Assembly (NCBI GenBank): GCA_021777535.1
Contig: JAJYDN010000003.1
Coordinates: forward strand, 50,580-114,579
Direction: 5' to 3'
Length of the DNA stretch: 64,000 bases
From: Pseudomonadota bacterium
GTDB lineage: Bacteria; Pseudomonadota; Gammaproteobacteria; Acidiferrobacterales; Acidiferrobacteraceae
Part shown: positions 16,699 through 25,073 of the stretch, in pieces
Numbering within the stretch: the stretch's first letter is position 1
How the letters are laid out: every line of letters starts with the position of its first letter
Program-made: the position numbers and the translations under genes
Notes under the pieces: generated by a model
What the model was told of the DNA's origin: nothing
The model's database searches: none
Seen by the model: the letters and a program-made list of their open reading frames with translations, nothing else

Positions 16699-17643
16699 AT
16701 GACCGACGATCGGATCGCGACCTTGTACCGGAAGCCATGCCCGTCATGCGCCCATGATCTGCCTCGCGATGCGCAACATTGCGAGTTTTGCGGATACACG
16801 GAGAAGGTCGAGGAGGAAAACCAGGAGCATTTGTACATCGAATATCTGACTGCTCGTCTGCGGCAGGTACAGGCCACTATTGTCGAGATCGTCGAGCAAT
16901 CGCGGCAGTCCGTGCTCGATGCCGTGCACGAGCGCCGGCTGCGGGACGCCCGGACCGAGGCGCAGGACCTGGAGCTCGAGCTGGCTGCGTATGAGACGTT
17001 GTCTGCCCCCGCGCCTGCGGCTGCCGGGGAACTGTCGATCGAGGACATCGAGGCGGTCATAGCGGCGCAGGAGATGCCGCGGGCAGAGCCTGTCGTGGTG
17101 CCCGAAAAGCCCGTCGAGGCCAAGATCAGGAAGGTCCCTGTAACCGACAGGGGACCGCGTCCGGCGGCCAGCGCGCCACGCGAGGCCGCCCACACACCCC
17201 ATCAGGCAATGCGTGCACCACGCCAGACGCCGCATACTTCCGTGCGTGCCGATCCTCCTTCCGTGCGCGTGGATCCTCCTTCCGTTCAGCCGCCGGCACA
17301 GAAGCCCGCGCGGATGCCCTCGGTGGCGGGAAGCGGTATCCCTTCGGTGTCGGCGACGCCGCAAGGCGGGCGTCATCTGGCGGACAGGATACGCATGATG
17401 GAAGGGGCCCGGATTTGCCCCGGGTGTGGCCGAATGGCAAGTTCGGCAGTGGACCGCTGTGTCTGCGGCGCCACCCTGACGGCTGCACCGGCTCCGAAAG
17501 AGGTGGTCTGTCCGCACTGCACCGCCGTGGTTTCGCCCGGGCAGGCGCGCTGCAGTTGTGGCTACCCCATGGATTCGGCGCCCCAGCTCCCAAGCCTGAC
17601 AAACGAAGTGGCATCCATCGTCACCACCAAGGACCGCCGCTAG
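16699..17643 (+). CDS. Zinc-ribbon protein of unknown function
   Basis: This 314-residue soluble protein has four parts. The N-terminus is a CxxC-x10-CxxC zinc ribbon (C14, C17, C28, C31). Residues about 35-100 are charged and likely coiled coil. A long Pro/Ala/Ser-rich linker (about 130-235) includes the repeated phrase DPPSVR. Two more ribbons follow near 240-260 (CPGCGR...CVCG) and 271-288 (CPHC...CSCGY). GTAGGAGGGGG precedes the ATG at 16699 and TATAGT lies 24 bp before it. Function is unknown; scaffold or nucleic-acid binding are guesses. It overlaps cbpM by 4 bp, convergently. Confidence 0.72.
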   Translation: MTDDRIATLYRKPCPSCAHDLPRDAQHCEFCGYTEKVEEENQEHLYIEYLTARLRQVQATIVEIVEQSRQSVLDAVHERRLRDARTEAQDLELELAAYETLSAPAPAAAGELSIEDIEAVIAAQEMPRAEPVVVPEKPVEAKIRKVPVTDRGPRPAASAPREAAHTPHQAMRAPRQTPHTSVRADPPSVRVDPPSVQPPAQKPARMPSVAGSGIPSVSATPQGGRHLADRIRMMEGARICPGCGRMASSAVDRCVCGATLTAAPAPKEVVCPHCTAVVSPGQARCSCGYPMDSAPQLPSLTNEVASIVTTKDRR

Positions 17644-17945
17644 CGACGGTGCAAGGCTTCCAGGATGTCCAGGCGGTGTTTTAGGTTGTCGATTTCCCGT
17701 AGCAGGTCAACCAGGACGGCAACCGTCTCCCATTCAAGACCGAGACCCTGTTTGAGTCTTTGCGCCTGACGGACGCGGCCAAGGGAGGCCTCCGGGTAAA
17801 GATTGCGGCCAAGGGGCGCAATGAGCCCGGCGTCGACCAGGGCATCCAAATCCTCGGTTGTAAGGTGACTGCGGCCGCAGAGTTCTTCGCCGCTGATGGC
17901 CAGCCGGTCATCCATCACGACGCCGATGACAACCTTGTTCATCAT
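17640..17945 (-). CDS. cbpM: CbpA modulator CbpM (MerR-like HTH)
   Basis: This 101-residue regulator of the co-chaperone CbpA shows the MerR_2-type layout, with [26 protein letters not shown] then [20 protein letters not shown] and a coiled C-terminal helix. The ATG at 17945 is chosen because it overlaps the cbpA stop (ATGA); an in-frame ATG three codons earlier is possible. CbpM binds the J-domain of CbpA and blocks its action with DnaK. Confidence 0.88.
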   Translation of the reverse strand: MMNKVVIGVVMDDRLAISGEELCGRSHLTTEDLDALVDAGLIAPLGRNLYPEASLGRVRQAQRLKQGLGLEWETVAVLVDLLREIDNLKHRLDILEALHRR

Positions 17946-18880
17946 GCCCCCCAATGCGCGCGCGGATCGAAGGCAAGCTCCTTGGCCATCTGTTCATAGA
18001 GCGCCCGCGCCTGATCCGAGTCCACCCGCGGATTGACGATCTCGAGGACGACATACTCATCGCCCGGCGGGGTGCCCGGCAGTCCGCGGCCCCGCAGCCT
18101 CAGTTTGCGGCCGCTTTGCGAGCCGGCAGGAATCTTCAGTTCGACCTTGCCACCGAGGGTCGGCACCGTCAACGTTGCGCCCAGGGCCGCTTCCCAGGGG
18201 GCGATGGGCATCGCGAGATAGAGATCGCGCCCGTCGAGCCGGTAGCGCGCATGCGGCGCAATCTGGATTTCGAGATAGAGATCGCCCGCTGGACCTTCGC
18301 CGTAACCCGGGCCGCCCTGGCCGGCAAGGCGCACCTGTTGACCGCTTTGCACTCCGGCCGGGATCTTCACGTTCAGCGTGCGAACCTCCGTGTGCCCCTC
18401 GGGCGTGGTGACCGAAAGCCGTACGGGACGGGTGGCGCCTGCATAGGCCTCTTCCAGTGTCACGCTCAACCGGGCGTGTTCGTCTTCACCGCGCATGCTG
18501 GCACTGCGCCGGAAACCGCCGCCACCGCCGCCGAAGATGCTCTCGAAGAAGTCGCTGAAATGGGCGGCGTCCGGTCCGCGGCTGCCGGCGCTGCGTGCGT
18601 GCTTGTGCGTCCGGCCGCCGGTTGGTTGCCAGCCGGGCGGGGGCGTGAAGTCCTGGTCCGCCTGCCAGTTGGGTCCGAGCTGGTCGTAGGCGGTGCGCTT
18701 TTCCGGGTCGCGGAGCACCTCGTAGGCCTCACCGAGTTCCTTGAAGCGTTCCTCCGCCCCCTTTTCCTTGCTCACGTCCGGATGATACTTGTGCGCAAGC
18801 TTGCGGTAAGCGCGTTTGATTTCCTCGGCGCTTGCCGTGCGGGGCACACCCATTATGGCGTAGTAGTCTTTATAGCGCAT
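17942..18880 (-). CDS. cbpA: DnaJ-class co-chaperone CbpA
   Basis: This 312-residue Hsp40 has an N-terminal J-domain (residues 1-70, with HPD in [11 protein letters not shown]), a Gly-rich linker with [13 protein letters not shown], and two beta-barrel substrate-binding domains carrying [11 protein letters not shown] and [10 protein letters not shown]. The cysteine-rich zinc domain of DnaJ is absent, which makes it CbpA-type. The ATG at 18880 (MRYKDYY) matches relatives; an ATG two codons upstream is equally in frame. It lies 32 bp after purB and is paired with cbpM. Confidence 0.92.
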   Translation of the reverse strand: MRYKDYYAIMGVPRTASAEEIKRAYRKLAHKYHPDVSKEKGAEERFKELGEAYEVLRDPEKRTAYDQLGPNWQADQDFTPPPGWQPTGGRTHKHARSAGSRGPDAAHFSDFFESIFGGGGGGFRRSASMRGEDEHARLSVTLEEAYAGATRPVRLSVTTPEGHTEVRTLNVKIPAGVQSGQQVRLAGQGGPGYGEGPAGDLYLEIQIAPHARYRLDGRDLYLAMPIAPWEAALGATLTVPTLGGKVELKIPAGSQSGRKLRLRGRGLPGTPPGDEYVVLEIVNPRVDSDQARALYEQMAKELAFDPRAHWGA

Positions 18881-18886
18881 GGGCAC

Positions 18887-18916
18887 AAAATGCGGCCATA
18901 AGGCTCATCCTTCAAG
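18887..18916 (-). promoter_or_regulatory. Possible heat-shock (sigma-32-like) promoter for cbpA-cbpM
   Basis: Read leftward, CTTGAA (18916-18911) and CCGCATTTT (18895-18887) are 15 bp apart. They resemble the RpoH consensus (CTTGAA, then CCCCATnT). The site lies in the last codons of purB and would start RNA almost at the cbpA ATG. The -10 is imperfect and this call is tentative. Confidence 0.3.
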
Positions 18917-20282
18917 TCCCCGATGGTTCCCGCCCCTGCTCGGGCGCGTTGCCGACGTAATTGAGCGGGGTCAGCGCCAGCAGACGTTCCTTGGCCTCCG
19001 CCGGTATGGCGAGACCCTGGATGAAGGCCTCCAGGTCGGCGCGGGTGACGCTGCGGCCGCGGCTCAAGTCCTTCATCTGTTCATAGCCCCCCTTCAGGCC
19101 GTGACGGCGCATGACCGTCTGGACGGCCTCGGTCAGGACTTCGTCGTGGCGTGCGAGGTCCGCATGCAGCCGTTCGCGGTCGACCTCGAGCTTGGCGAGC
19201 CCGCGGGAACAGGCGGTGTAGCCAAGCAGGGCATAGCCCATCGCGGTGCCGATGTTGCGCAGGACGGTCGAGTCGCTCAGGTCGCGCTGGAAGCGGCTGA
19301 TGGGCAGTTTCTGGGCAAGATGATCGAGCAGGGCATTGGCCAACCCGAGATTGCCTTCCGCGTTTTCGAAATCGATGGGGTTGACCTTGTGGGGCATGGT
19401 CGACGAGCCGACCTCTCCCGCTTTGGTCTTTTGCCGGAAGTAGGCAAGCGAGATGTAGCCCCAGACATCGCGGCACAGGTCGATCAATGCTGTATTGAAG
19501 CGCATCAGCGCGTGACACAAGGCGGCCAGATCGTCGTGGGGCTCGATCTGCGTCGTATGCGGGTTCTGGACGAGCCCGAGATCGTTTAGCACCGCGCGTG
19601 AAAATTGCGGCCAGTCGATTTCCGGATAGGCGATGTAATGGGCATTGTAATTGCCGACGGCGCCGTTGATCTTGCCGGAGATGGTGACGGCCTTCACTTC
19701 GGCGAGGATGCGCATGAGGCGGGTGGCGAACACCCGCATCTCCTTGCCCACCGTCGTGGGGGAGGCCGGCTGGCCATGGGTGCGGGCGAGCATGGGTGTG
19801 GCCGCCTCCCGCCCGGCGATCTCGTCAATCTGGGCGATCACGCGGGCCATGGCCGGCACCAGGATGTGGTCGCGTCCGTCGCGGGTCATGCACGCATAGG
19901 CCACGTTGTTGACGTCTTCCGAGGTCAGCGCGAAATGGATGAACTCGAGGGCCTGTGCAAGTGCCGGCTCGGCTGCAAGCCTTTCGCGCAGGTAGTATTC
20001 GATCGCCTTGACGTCATGATTCGTGGTCGCTTCTATGGATTTGACGGCAATCCCGCCTGTTTCGTCAAAGCCGTCCAGGACCGCATCGAGGGCGTGCTCT
20101 GCGCGTGCGTCCAGGGGCGGAAGTTCCGTGATGCCGGGGTGGTTCGCGAGCGCTTTCAGCCAGGCGATTTCCATCTTCAGCCGGTAGCGCATGAGGCCAA
20201 GTTCGCTGAAGGTTTCGGCCAGCGCGGCCGTCTGTCGGCTGTAGCGCCCGTCAAGCGGGGAAAGGGCGGTCAAGGCGGTCAA
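18912..20282 (-). CDS. purB: Adenylosuccinate lyase
   Basis: This enzyme cleaves adenylosuccinate and SAICAR in purine synthesis. The 456-residue protein is of the longer E. coli type. It shows SPLDGRYSRQ at the start, IEATTNHDVKAIEYYL, TSEDVNNVAYA, the ARTHGQPASPTT motif and the fumarase-superfamily signature SSTMPHKVNPIDFE. The start codon is a TTG at 20282 backed by GGAGG six bases upstream; no ATG is available nearby. It is divergent from the glycosylase gene with 52 bp between. Confidence 0.96.
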   Translation of the reverse strand: MTALTALSPLDGRYSRQTAALAETFSELGLMRYRLKMEIAWLKALANHPGITELPPLDARAEHALDAVLDGFDETGGIAVKSIEATTNHDVKAIEYYLRERLAAEPALAQALEFIHFALTSEDVNNVAYACMTRDGRDHILVPAMARVIAQIDEIAGREAATPMLARTHGQPASPTTVGKEMRVFATRLMRILAEVKAVTISGKINGAVGNYNAHYIAYPEIDWPQFSRAVLNDLGLVQNPHTTQIEPHDDLAALCHALMRFNTALIDLCRDVWGYISLAYFRQKTKAGEVGSSTMPHKVNPIDFENAEGNLGLANALLDHLAQKLPISRFQRDLSDSTVLRNIGTAMGYALLGYTACSRGLAKLEVDRERLHADLARHDEVLTEAVQTVMRRHGLKGGYEQMKDLSRGRSVTRADLEAFIQGLAIPAEAKERLLALTPLNYVGNAPEQGREPSGT

Positions 20283-20334
20283 GGATATCCTCCAGGGCTG
20301 GTTGCACGGTCATCGCGCTATTATCCTGTGCGCC

Positions 20335-20913
20335 GTGACAAAACCCAACAACCCCCCACTCGAGGCCTTGTTGGCGGCGGTTTCCGGCTGTACCGCCTGC
20401 AGGGATCTGCCGCATGGGCCGCGGCCCATCCTGCGTGTCCATGGACAGGCGCGTCTCCTCATCATCGGGCAGGCACCGGGGCTGCGGGTGCACGAGACCA
20501 AGATCCCCTGGAATGACCGCAGCGGCGCGCGGCTGCGCCATTGGCTGGGCCTTGCGGCCGAGGTGTTCTACGGGCCGCAGGTGGCCATCATTCCGATGGG
20601 GTTGTGCTATCCCGGGAGCGGACCGCGCGGGGATCTGCCGCCGCGCCGCCAGTGCGCGCCACTTTGGTTTGCGCCGCTGCGCGCGCAGTTGCCGGCCATA
20701 GAGCTCACCATTCTGGTCGGTCTTCATGCCGCGCGCTACCACCTTGCGTGCCACACGCCGCTCACGACGCTCGTGCGCGGCACGAAAGACCCGCGCTATG
20801 TGGTTTTGCCGCATCCCTCGGGCCGCAACAACGCCTGGTTCGCGCGTCATCCCTGGTTCGATACCGACTGCGTGCCTGCCGTGCGGCAACGCATCGCCAG
20901 GATCCTGGGCTAG
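20335..20913 (+). CDS. Uracil-DNA glycosylase family protein
   Basis: This 192-residue protein is likely to excise uracil or related damaged bases. It has a possible cluster-type cysteine pair at the N-terminus (GCTACRDLPHGPR), the water-activating motif IGQAPGLRVHETKIPWND, FYGPQVAIIPMGLCYPG and the DNA-binding HPSGRNNAWF loop. The GTG at 20335 is the preferred start (VTKPNN) since an upstream in-frame codon lacks a ribosome site. The last 4 bp overlap convergent mnmA. Its specificity is not settled. Confidence 0.8.
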   Translation: MTKPNNPPLEALLAAVSGCTACRDLPHGPRPILRVHGQARLLIIGQAPGLRVHETKIPWNDRSGARLRHWLGLAAEVFYGPQVAIIPMGLCYPGSGPRGDLPPRRQCAPLWFAPLRAQLPAIELTILVGLHAARYHLACHTPLTTLVRGTKDPRYVVLPHPSGRNNAWFARHPWFDTDCVPAVRQRIARILG

Positions 20914-22010
20914 CCAGTCGCCTCCGAGATCACCGCGCCGCCAAGACAGGTGTCGCCCTCGTAGAACACCGCCGACTGGCCCGGCGCCACGGCCCAGGCG
21001 GGTTGCGCGAAGGTGATGTGCAGCCCGTCGCCCGCCCGTTCGACCGTGCAGGCCTGCGCCTTTTCACGGTAGCGGATTTTCACCAGTCCCCGCCAGGGGA
21101 AGGCAGGCGGCGCCGGCAGCCAGACGGGTGCGCCGGTCAGGCACCCGCCATGATAGAGCGCCGGATGCGTGCGGCCCTGCGCCACGACCAGGGTGTGGCC
21201 GGCAAGACGCTTCGCCGCCACGTACCAGGGTGCGCCGGGGCCGCCTATGCCCAATCCATGACGCTGGCCGATGGTGTAGTACATGAGGCCGTCGTGGCGC
21301 CCTTTGGGGGCGCCATCGACGTCCTCGATGGGTCCCGGGGCATCACTCAGATACCGGCGCAGGAAGCTCTTGAAGTGGCGTTCCCCGATAAAGCAGATGC
21401 CGGTGCTGCTCTTGCGGTCCGCATTGCCCAATCCCAGATGGCGGGCGATGGCGCGCACGTCGCCCTTGGTGAGGTCGCCGACGGGGAAGAGCGTGTGACG
21501 CAAGACGCTGCTGTCGACGGTGTGCAGGAAATACGTCTGGTCCTTGTCGGCATCACGGCTCGTTTTGAGCAGCGCCTGATCCGTGCCAAGCGGCGCGCAG
21601 CGGGCGTAGTGGCCGGTCGCCATCAGGGTTGCACCGAGCGCGCGCGCATGCCGCCAATAGACATCGAACTTGATCTCCCGGTTGCAGAGGACATCGGGGT
21701 TCGGCGTGAGACCGGCGCGGCAGTCGGCCAGAAAGCGGGTAAACACGCGTTCGCGGTAGTCGCGGGCGAAATTCACGGCATGCAGGGGGATCTCGAGACG
21801 CGCACAGACATCGCGCGCGGAGGCGAAGTCCGCCGCCGACGGGCAAAAGCCCTCATCATCGTCGTCTTCCCAGTTCTTCATGAACAAGGCGGTCACCCGG
21901 TAGCCTTGTTCGAGGAGACGGAACGCCGCGACCGCCGAGTCGACGCCGCCCGAGAGCGCCAGCATGACATGCGCACCAGGTGCGGGCGGCAGGGAGGGTG
22001 CGGCGGTCAT
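20910..22010 (-). CDS. mnmA: tRNA-specific 2-thiouridylase
   Basis: This enzyme places sulfur on U34 of Lys, Glu and Gln tRNAs. The 366-residue protein has the PP-loop ATP site LALSGGVDSAVA, MKNWEDDDDEGFCPSA, the catalytic cysteine in NPDVLCNREIKF and the second cysteine in SSTGICFIGERHF, then YYTIGQRHGLGIGG. It needs a sulfur relay and ATP. The start overlaps the Nudix gene stop (ATGA at 22007-22010), so the two are coupled. Confidence 0.96.
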   Translation of the reverse strand: MTAAPSLPPAPGAHVMLALSGGVDSAVAAFRLLEQGYRVTALFMKNWEDDDDEGFCPSAADFASARDVCARLEIPLHAVNFARDYRERVFTRFLADCRAGLTPNPDVLCNREIKFDVYWRHARALGATLMATGHYARCAPLGTDQALLKTSRDADKDQTYFLHTVDSSVLRHTLFPVGDLTKGDVRAIARHLGLGNADRKSSTGICFIGERHFKSFLRRYLSDAPGPIEDVDGAPKGRHDGLMYYTIGQRHGLGIGGPGAPWYVAAKRLAGHTLVVAQGRTHPALYHGGCLTGAPVWLPAPPAFPWRGLVKIRYREKAQACTVERAGDGLHITFAQPAWAVAPGQSAVFYEGDTCLGGAVISEATG

Positions 22011-22465
22011 GGCGTCATGGGCGCGTCACCAAGATGCGCGAGGATCTCGAGCGGATAGCGTTGTCCGCGCCGGTAGTCGGTGATCGCCCGCAGGACCTGG
22101 GGTCCGCGGTGTTGCGCCTTACGGGCACGCAGCTCCGTCTCGTCAAGCCACAGTGCCTGGCGGATGCCCGCATCGAGGGTGCGGGCCGGGTCATGGCCGG
22201 ACACCGTGCCGATGAACGCAAAGCGCAGATACGTGGTACCGCTTGCCGACTTGTAATGGTAAATGCCGAGCAGCGCGGCCGGGGTGAAGTGCCATGCGGT
22301 CTCCTCCAGGGTCTCGCGGCAGACGGCGCCAAGCAGGGTTTCGCCGGCCTCGAGGTGTCCCGCGGGCTGGTTGATGACGAGCGCGCCCGCCACCTCCTCC
22401 TCCACGCACAAAAACCGGCCCTCGCGTTCGACGAGGGCGGCGACGGTCACATGAGCATCCAGCAT
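22007..22465 (-). CDS. nudJ: Nudix hydrolase, NudJ (HMP-PP phosphatase) type
   Basis: This 152-residue nucleoside-diphosphate-linked hydrolase has the Nudix box GHLEAGETLLGAVCRETLEETAW (G..5E..7REUxEExGU pattern) at residues 36-58. NQPAGHLEAGE and YHYKSASGTTYLRFAF are typical of NudJ, which acts on thiamine-precursor pyrophosphates and nucleotides. It sits between rluE and mnmA on one strand; the same neighbours (rluE, nudJ, mnmA) occur together in E. coli. Confidence 0.9.
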   Translation of the reverse strand: MLDAHVTVAALVEREGRFLCVEEEVAGALVINQPAGHLEAGETLLGAVCRETLEETAWHFTPAALLGIYHYKSASGTTYLRFAFIGTVSGHDPARTLDAGIRQALWLDETELRARKAQHRGPQVLRAITDYRRGQRYPLEILAHLGDAPMTP

Positions 22466-22467
22466 GG

Positions 22468-23007
22468 TTATTTTACCTCAACGTTGCGCCAATGGCCGCT
22501 TGCCAGCCCCTCGATCGTATACGCGCCCACCGCGTAGCGGATGAGCCGCAGGGTCGGATGACCCACCGCGGCCGTCATACGCCGCACCTGGCGGTTGCGG
22601 CCCTCGTGTAATGTCAGTGCGATCCAGCTGGTGGGTACCGTGAGCCGGTGGCGGATCGGCGGATGGCGGGCCCAGACCGCCGGCGGCTCGATCCGCGCGA
22701 CGGTGGCCGGCCGTGTTGGCTGGCCATCGAGGAGCACGCCTGCCGCAAGCCGCGCGAGCGCCTCGGGCGAGGGTTCGCCCTCGACCTGCGCCCAGTAGAC
22801 TTTTGCCCACCCGCGTCCCGGCTCCGTGATGCGATGGCTCAGGCTGCCGGAGTCTGTCAGCAGCAACAGGCCTTCGGAGTCGAGATCCAGGCGGCCTGCG
22901 GGATAGACGCCTGGCACGTCGATGTAGTCTTTCAGGGTGGGCCGTCCGTGCGGGTCCGTGAAACGGGTCAAGACGCTATAGGGTTTGTTGAAAAGTATCA
23001 GGCGCAT
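22468..23007 (-). CDS. rluE: 23S rRNA pseudouridine synthase E
   Basis: This 179-residue enzyme isomerises U2457 in 23S rRNA. It lacks an S4 domain, as RluE does. The catalytic Asp is D41 in [46 protein letters not shown] and the short [10 protein letters not shown]-terminus match the family. It is the first gene of rluE-nudJ-mnmA; the ATG at 23007 is 84 bp from the divergent icd start. Confidence 0.93.
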   Translation of the reverse strand: MRLILFNKPYSVLTRFTDPHGRPTLKDYIDVPGVYPAGRLDLDSEGLLLLTDSGSLSHRITEPGRGWAKVYWAQVEGEPSPEALARLAAGVLLDGQPTRPATVARIEPPAVWARHPPIRHRLTVPTSWIALTLHEGRNRQVRRMTAAVGHPTLRLIRYAVGAYTIEGLASGHWRNVEVK

Positions 23008-23091
23008 GTGCCGTTCAAGGACGAATCCGCTACAATCGCATGCCGTATTATAGCCCAGGCGCGAGCGCGCGCCGACTTCGGAGGATCAGAG

Positions 23092-24327
23092 ATGGCAGGT
23101 GAGAGCGCACAACCGCAGCGTATCAGTGTTCAGGATGACGGGCGGCTCAACGTCCCTGACCGGCCCATCATCCCGTTTATCGAGGGGGATGGTATCGGCG
23201 TGGATATCACGCCCGCCATGCGCATGGTGGTCGATGCCGCGGTCAATCGTGCCTACGGCGCGCACCGCCGCATCGAATGGATGGAAATTCTCGCGGGCGA
23301 GAAGGCCGAGAAGCGCATGGGGGATGCCTTGCCGTCCGCGACGCTGAAGGCCATCGCCGACCATGTGGTATCGATCAAGGGTCCGCTTACGACCCCGGTG
23401 GGCGGCGGGCGGCGCTCGCTCAACGTGGCGCTGCGCCAGGAACTGGATCTCTATGTGTGCCTGCGGCCGGTCCGTCATTTTCCGTCGGTGCCAAGTCCGC
23501 TGAAGGCGCCGGAGAAGACCGACATGGTCATCTTCCGCGAGAACTCGGAGGATATCTACGCTGGCATCGAGTGGCCGGCGGGCTCGCCCGAAGTCGAGCG
23601 CGTCATCAAGTTCCTCACGGAGACGATGGGCGTGCGTTCGATCCGTTTCCCGGCGACGTCGGGCATCGGGATCAAGCCCGTCTCGCGCGAAGGCACCGAG
23701 CGGCTGGTGCGCAAGGCCTATGAGTACGCGCTCATCCACAAGAAGCCCTCGGTGACCTTGGTGCACAAGGGCAACATCATGAAATTCACCGAAGGCGCCT
23801 TCAAGGAATGGGGGATGGAACTTGCCCGCCGCGAGTTCGGGGCCGTCACGGTCGACGGCCAGTTGCGGCTGCCACGTCCTGATGGCGGTTTCGTGGTGGT
23901 GAAGGATGTGATCGCCGATGCCTTCCTGCAGCAGATTCTGCTGCGGCCGGAGGACTACAGCGTGATCGCCACCTTGAACCTGAACGGCGATTACATTTCC
24001 GATGCGCTCGCCGCGCAGGTCGGGGGTATCGGCATGGCGCCCGGCGCCAATTTGTCGGACACCATCGCCATGTTCGAGGCGACCCACGGAACCGCGCCGC
24101 GGTACGCCGGCCAGGACAAGGTCAATCCGGGTTCGCTGATCCTGTCGGCGGAGATGATGCTGCGCCACATGGGGTGGACGGAGGCGGCCGATTGCATCCT
24201 CACCGGTCTGTCCGGGGCCCTGGTTGCAGGCCACGTGACCTACGATCTTGCACGGCTGATGCCGGGGGCGGTGGAGGTGAGCTGTTCCTCGTTCGGGGCC
24301 GCAATCATCGCGCACATGGCGGCATAA
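23092..24327 (+). CDS. icd: Isocitrate dehydrogenase (NADP-type)
   Basis: This TCA enzyme converts isocitrate to 2-oxoglutarate. The 411-residue protein has [14 protein letters not shown], the substrate-binding [14 protein letters not shown] (with the phosphorylatable-Ser position), [13 protein letters not shown] and the NADP-site tract [16 protein letters not shown] [17 protein letters not shown] lies 10 nt before the ATG at 23092, and TATTAT and TACAAT elements upstream could serve as -10 boxes. NADP preference is inferred from overall similarity to E. coli Icd. Confidence 0.95.
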   Translation: MAGESAQPQRISVQDDGRLNVPDRPIIPFIEGDGIGVDITPAMRMVVDAAVNRAYGAHRRIEWMEILAGEKAEKRMGDALPSATLKAIADHVVSIKGPLTTPVGGGRRSLNVALRQELDLYVCLRPVRHFPSVPSPLKAPEKTDMVIFRENSEDIYAGIEWPAGSPEVERVIKFLTETMGVRSIRFPATSGIGIKPVSREGTERLVRKAYEYALIHKKPSVTLVHKGNIMKFTEGAFKEWGMELARREFGAVTVDGQLRLPRPDGGFVVVKDVIADAFLQQILLRPEDYSVIATLNLNGDYISDALAAQVGGIGMAPGANLSDTIAMFEATHGTAPRYAGQDKVNPGSLILSAEMMLRHMGWTEAADCILTGLSGALVAGHVTYDLARLMPGAVEVSCSSFGAAIIAHMAA

Positions 24328-24783
24328 GGCGCCGCCCTGGGGCGCGCCATGCGGGCTGGATCATACCCGCCGGCCCGTTTAGAATGCCCCTATAATCCGG
24401 CGTTACGCGCCAGCAAAACCAAAAGAGCGGGCACCTGGTCCGCGCGGGCCCTCGCGGCCGGCCCTGTCGACACGCCGCATGGCCCTCCAGGCACTGGGGC
24501 GCGCCTCTTGTGCGCCAGTACCGCGCCCGGTCCAGCCGCCGGCTGGCTGCGGGCATCCCGGGGCGGTGTGCAGGGACAAGAATTGCGCCAAGACCGAGGG
24601 CGCGAGGGGGACTTTGGACAACCCGTCGCGCATACTGAGGGCCAGCGCACGCCTGAATTGCGGCATCTTCGGCCGGGGGCTCCCCGCCCGTTGCTTTGTC
24701 TGGGCAGGATCCGTTCGTAGCGTGGGGGGATACTGTCACGTATGGTTTGCAGGAGACTGATAACCACAACGAAGGAGGTCGAG
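24328..24783. other. Gene-poor spacer between icd and the repeat miniprotein
   Basis: In these 456 bp I find no reading frame with credible composition, start and ribosome site. A TATAAT at 24391-24396 lacks a good -35. The following 300 bp are very G+C-rich with many short inverted repeats, so an unannotated structured RNA is possible but not recognised. The last 20 bp hold the ribosome binding site of the next gene. Confidence 0.4.
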
Positions 24784-25026
24784 ATGAAGAAGTCGGGCTA
24801 TATGGTGCAGGCTGTTCTGATGCTCCTTGCCACGGTGGCGCTCACCACGGCACAAGCCGGCATGCAGAACGCCTGCGGGTCATCCGGACAGACGATGAAG
24901 AACGCCTGCGGGTCATCCGGACAGACGATGAAGAACGCCTGCGGGTCATCCGGAAACATGATGAAGAACGCCCGCAGTTCCCCCAAGCGTCCCCCGAAGA
25001 ACGCCTGCGGCTCCAGCATGCAGTAA
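24784..25026 (+). CDS. Exported Met/Cys-containing repeat miniprotein, unknown function
   Basis: This 80-residue protein has a typical signal peptide (residues 1-25, KK then VLMLLATVALTTAQA, cleavage after AQA). The mature part is three 11-residue repeats NACGSSGQTMK, with a degenerate fourth unit and a final NACGSSMQ. Each full unit has one Cys and one Met, so metal binding or thiol chemistry in the periplasm is a reasonable guess. AAGGAGG precedes the ATG at 24784. It lies 47 bp before the pentahaem cytochrome gene. I recognise no family. Confidence 0.75.
   Translation: MKKSGYMVQAVLMLLATVALTTAQAGMQNACGSSGQTMKNACGSSGQTMKNACGSSGNMMKNARSSPKRPPKNACGSSMQ
24868..24966 (+). repeat. Three tandem 33-bp repeats inside the miniprotein gene
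   Basis: Units at 24868-24900, 24901-24933 and 24934-24966 are identical except for a few bases in the third. Each begins AACGCCTGCGGGTCATCCGG. The codons themselves are conserved, not only the amino acids, which points to recent slippage or unequal exchange. Confidence 0.95.
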
Positions 25027-25033
25027 ACCGGAA

Positions 25034-25065
25034 GGATACCCGTCTCCTCCGGGCGACGGGTATCC
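25034..25065 (+). promoter_or_regulatory. Strong intercistronic hairpin between miniprotein and cytochrome genes
   Basis: GGATACCCGTC (25034-25044) pairs perfectly with GACGGGTATCC (25055-25065) around a 10-nt loop. It begins 7 bp after the miniprotein stop. There is no T-run, so it is more likely an mRNA stabiliser or partial attenuator that keeps the small protein in excess over the cytochrome than a full terminator. Confidence 0.65.
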
Positions 25066-25073
25066 TGGTTGTC

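Noticed and set aside
24479..24760. A 93-codon forward frame between icd and the miniprotein
   Set aside because: There is no ribosome site, the composition is random-like, and it ends inside the next gene's leader.
24738..24760. Possible sigma-54 promoter (TGTCACG ... TTTGCA)
   Set aside because: The conserved GG of the -24 element is missing and the spacing to TTGCA is two bases too long.
24868..24966. Possible short CRISPR array
   Set aside because: The repeats are contiguous with no unique spacers, and they translate as a periodic exported protein.
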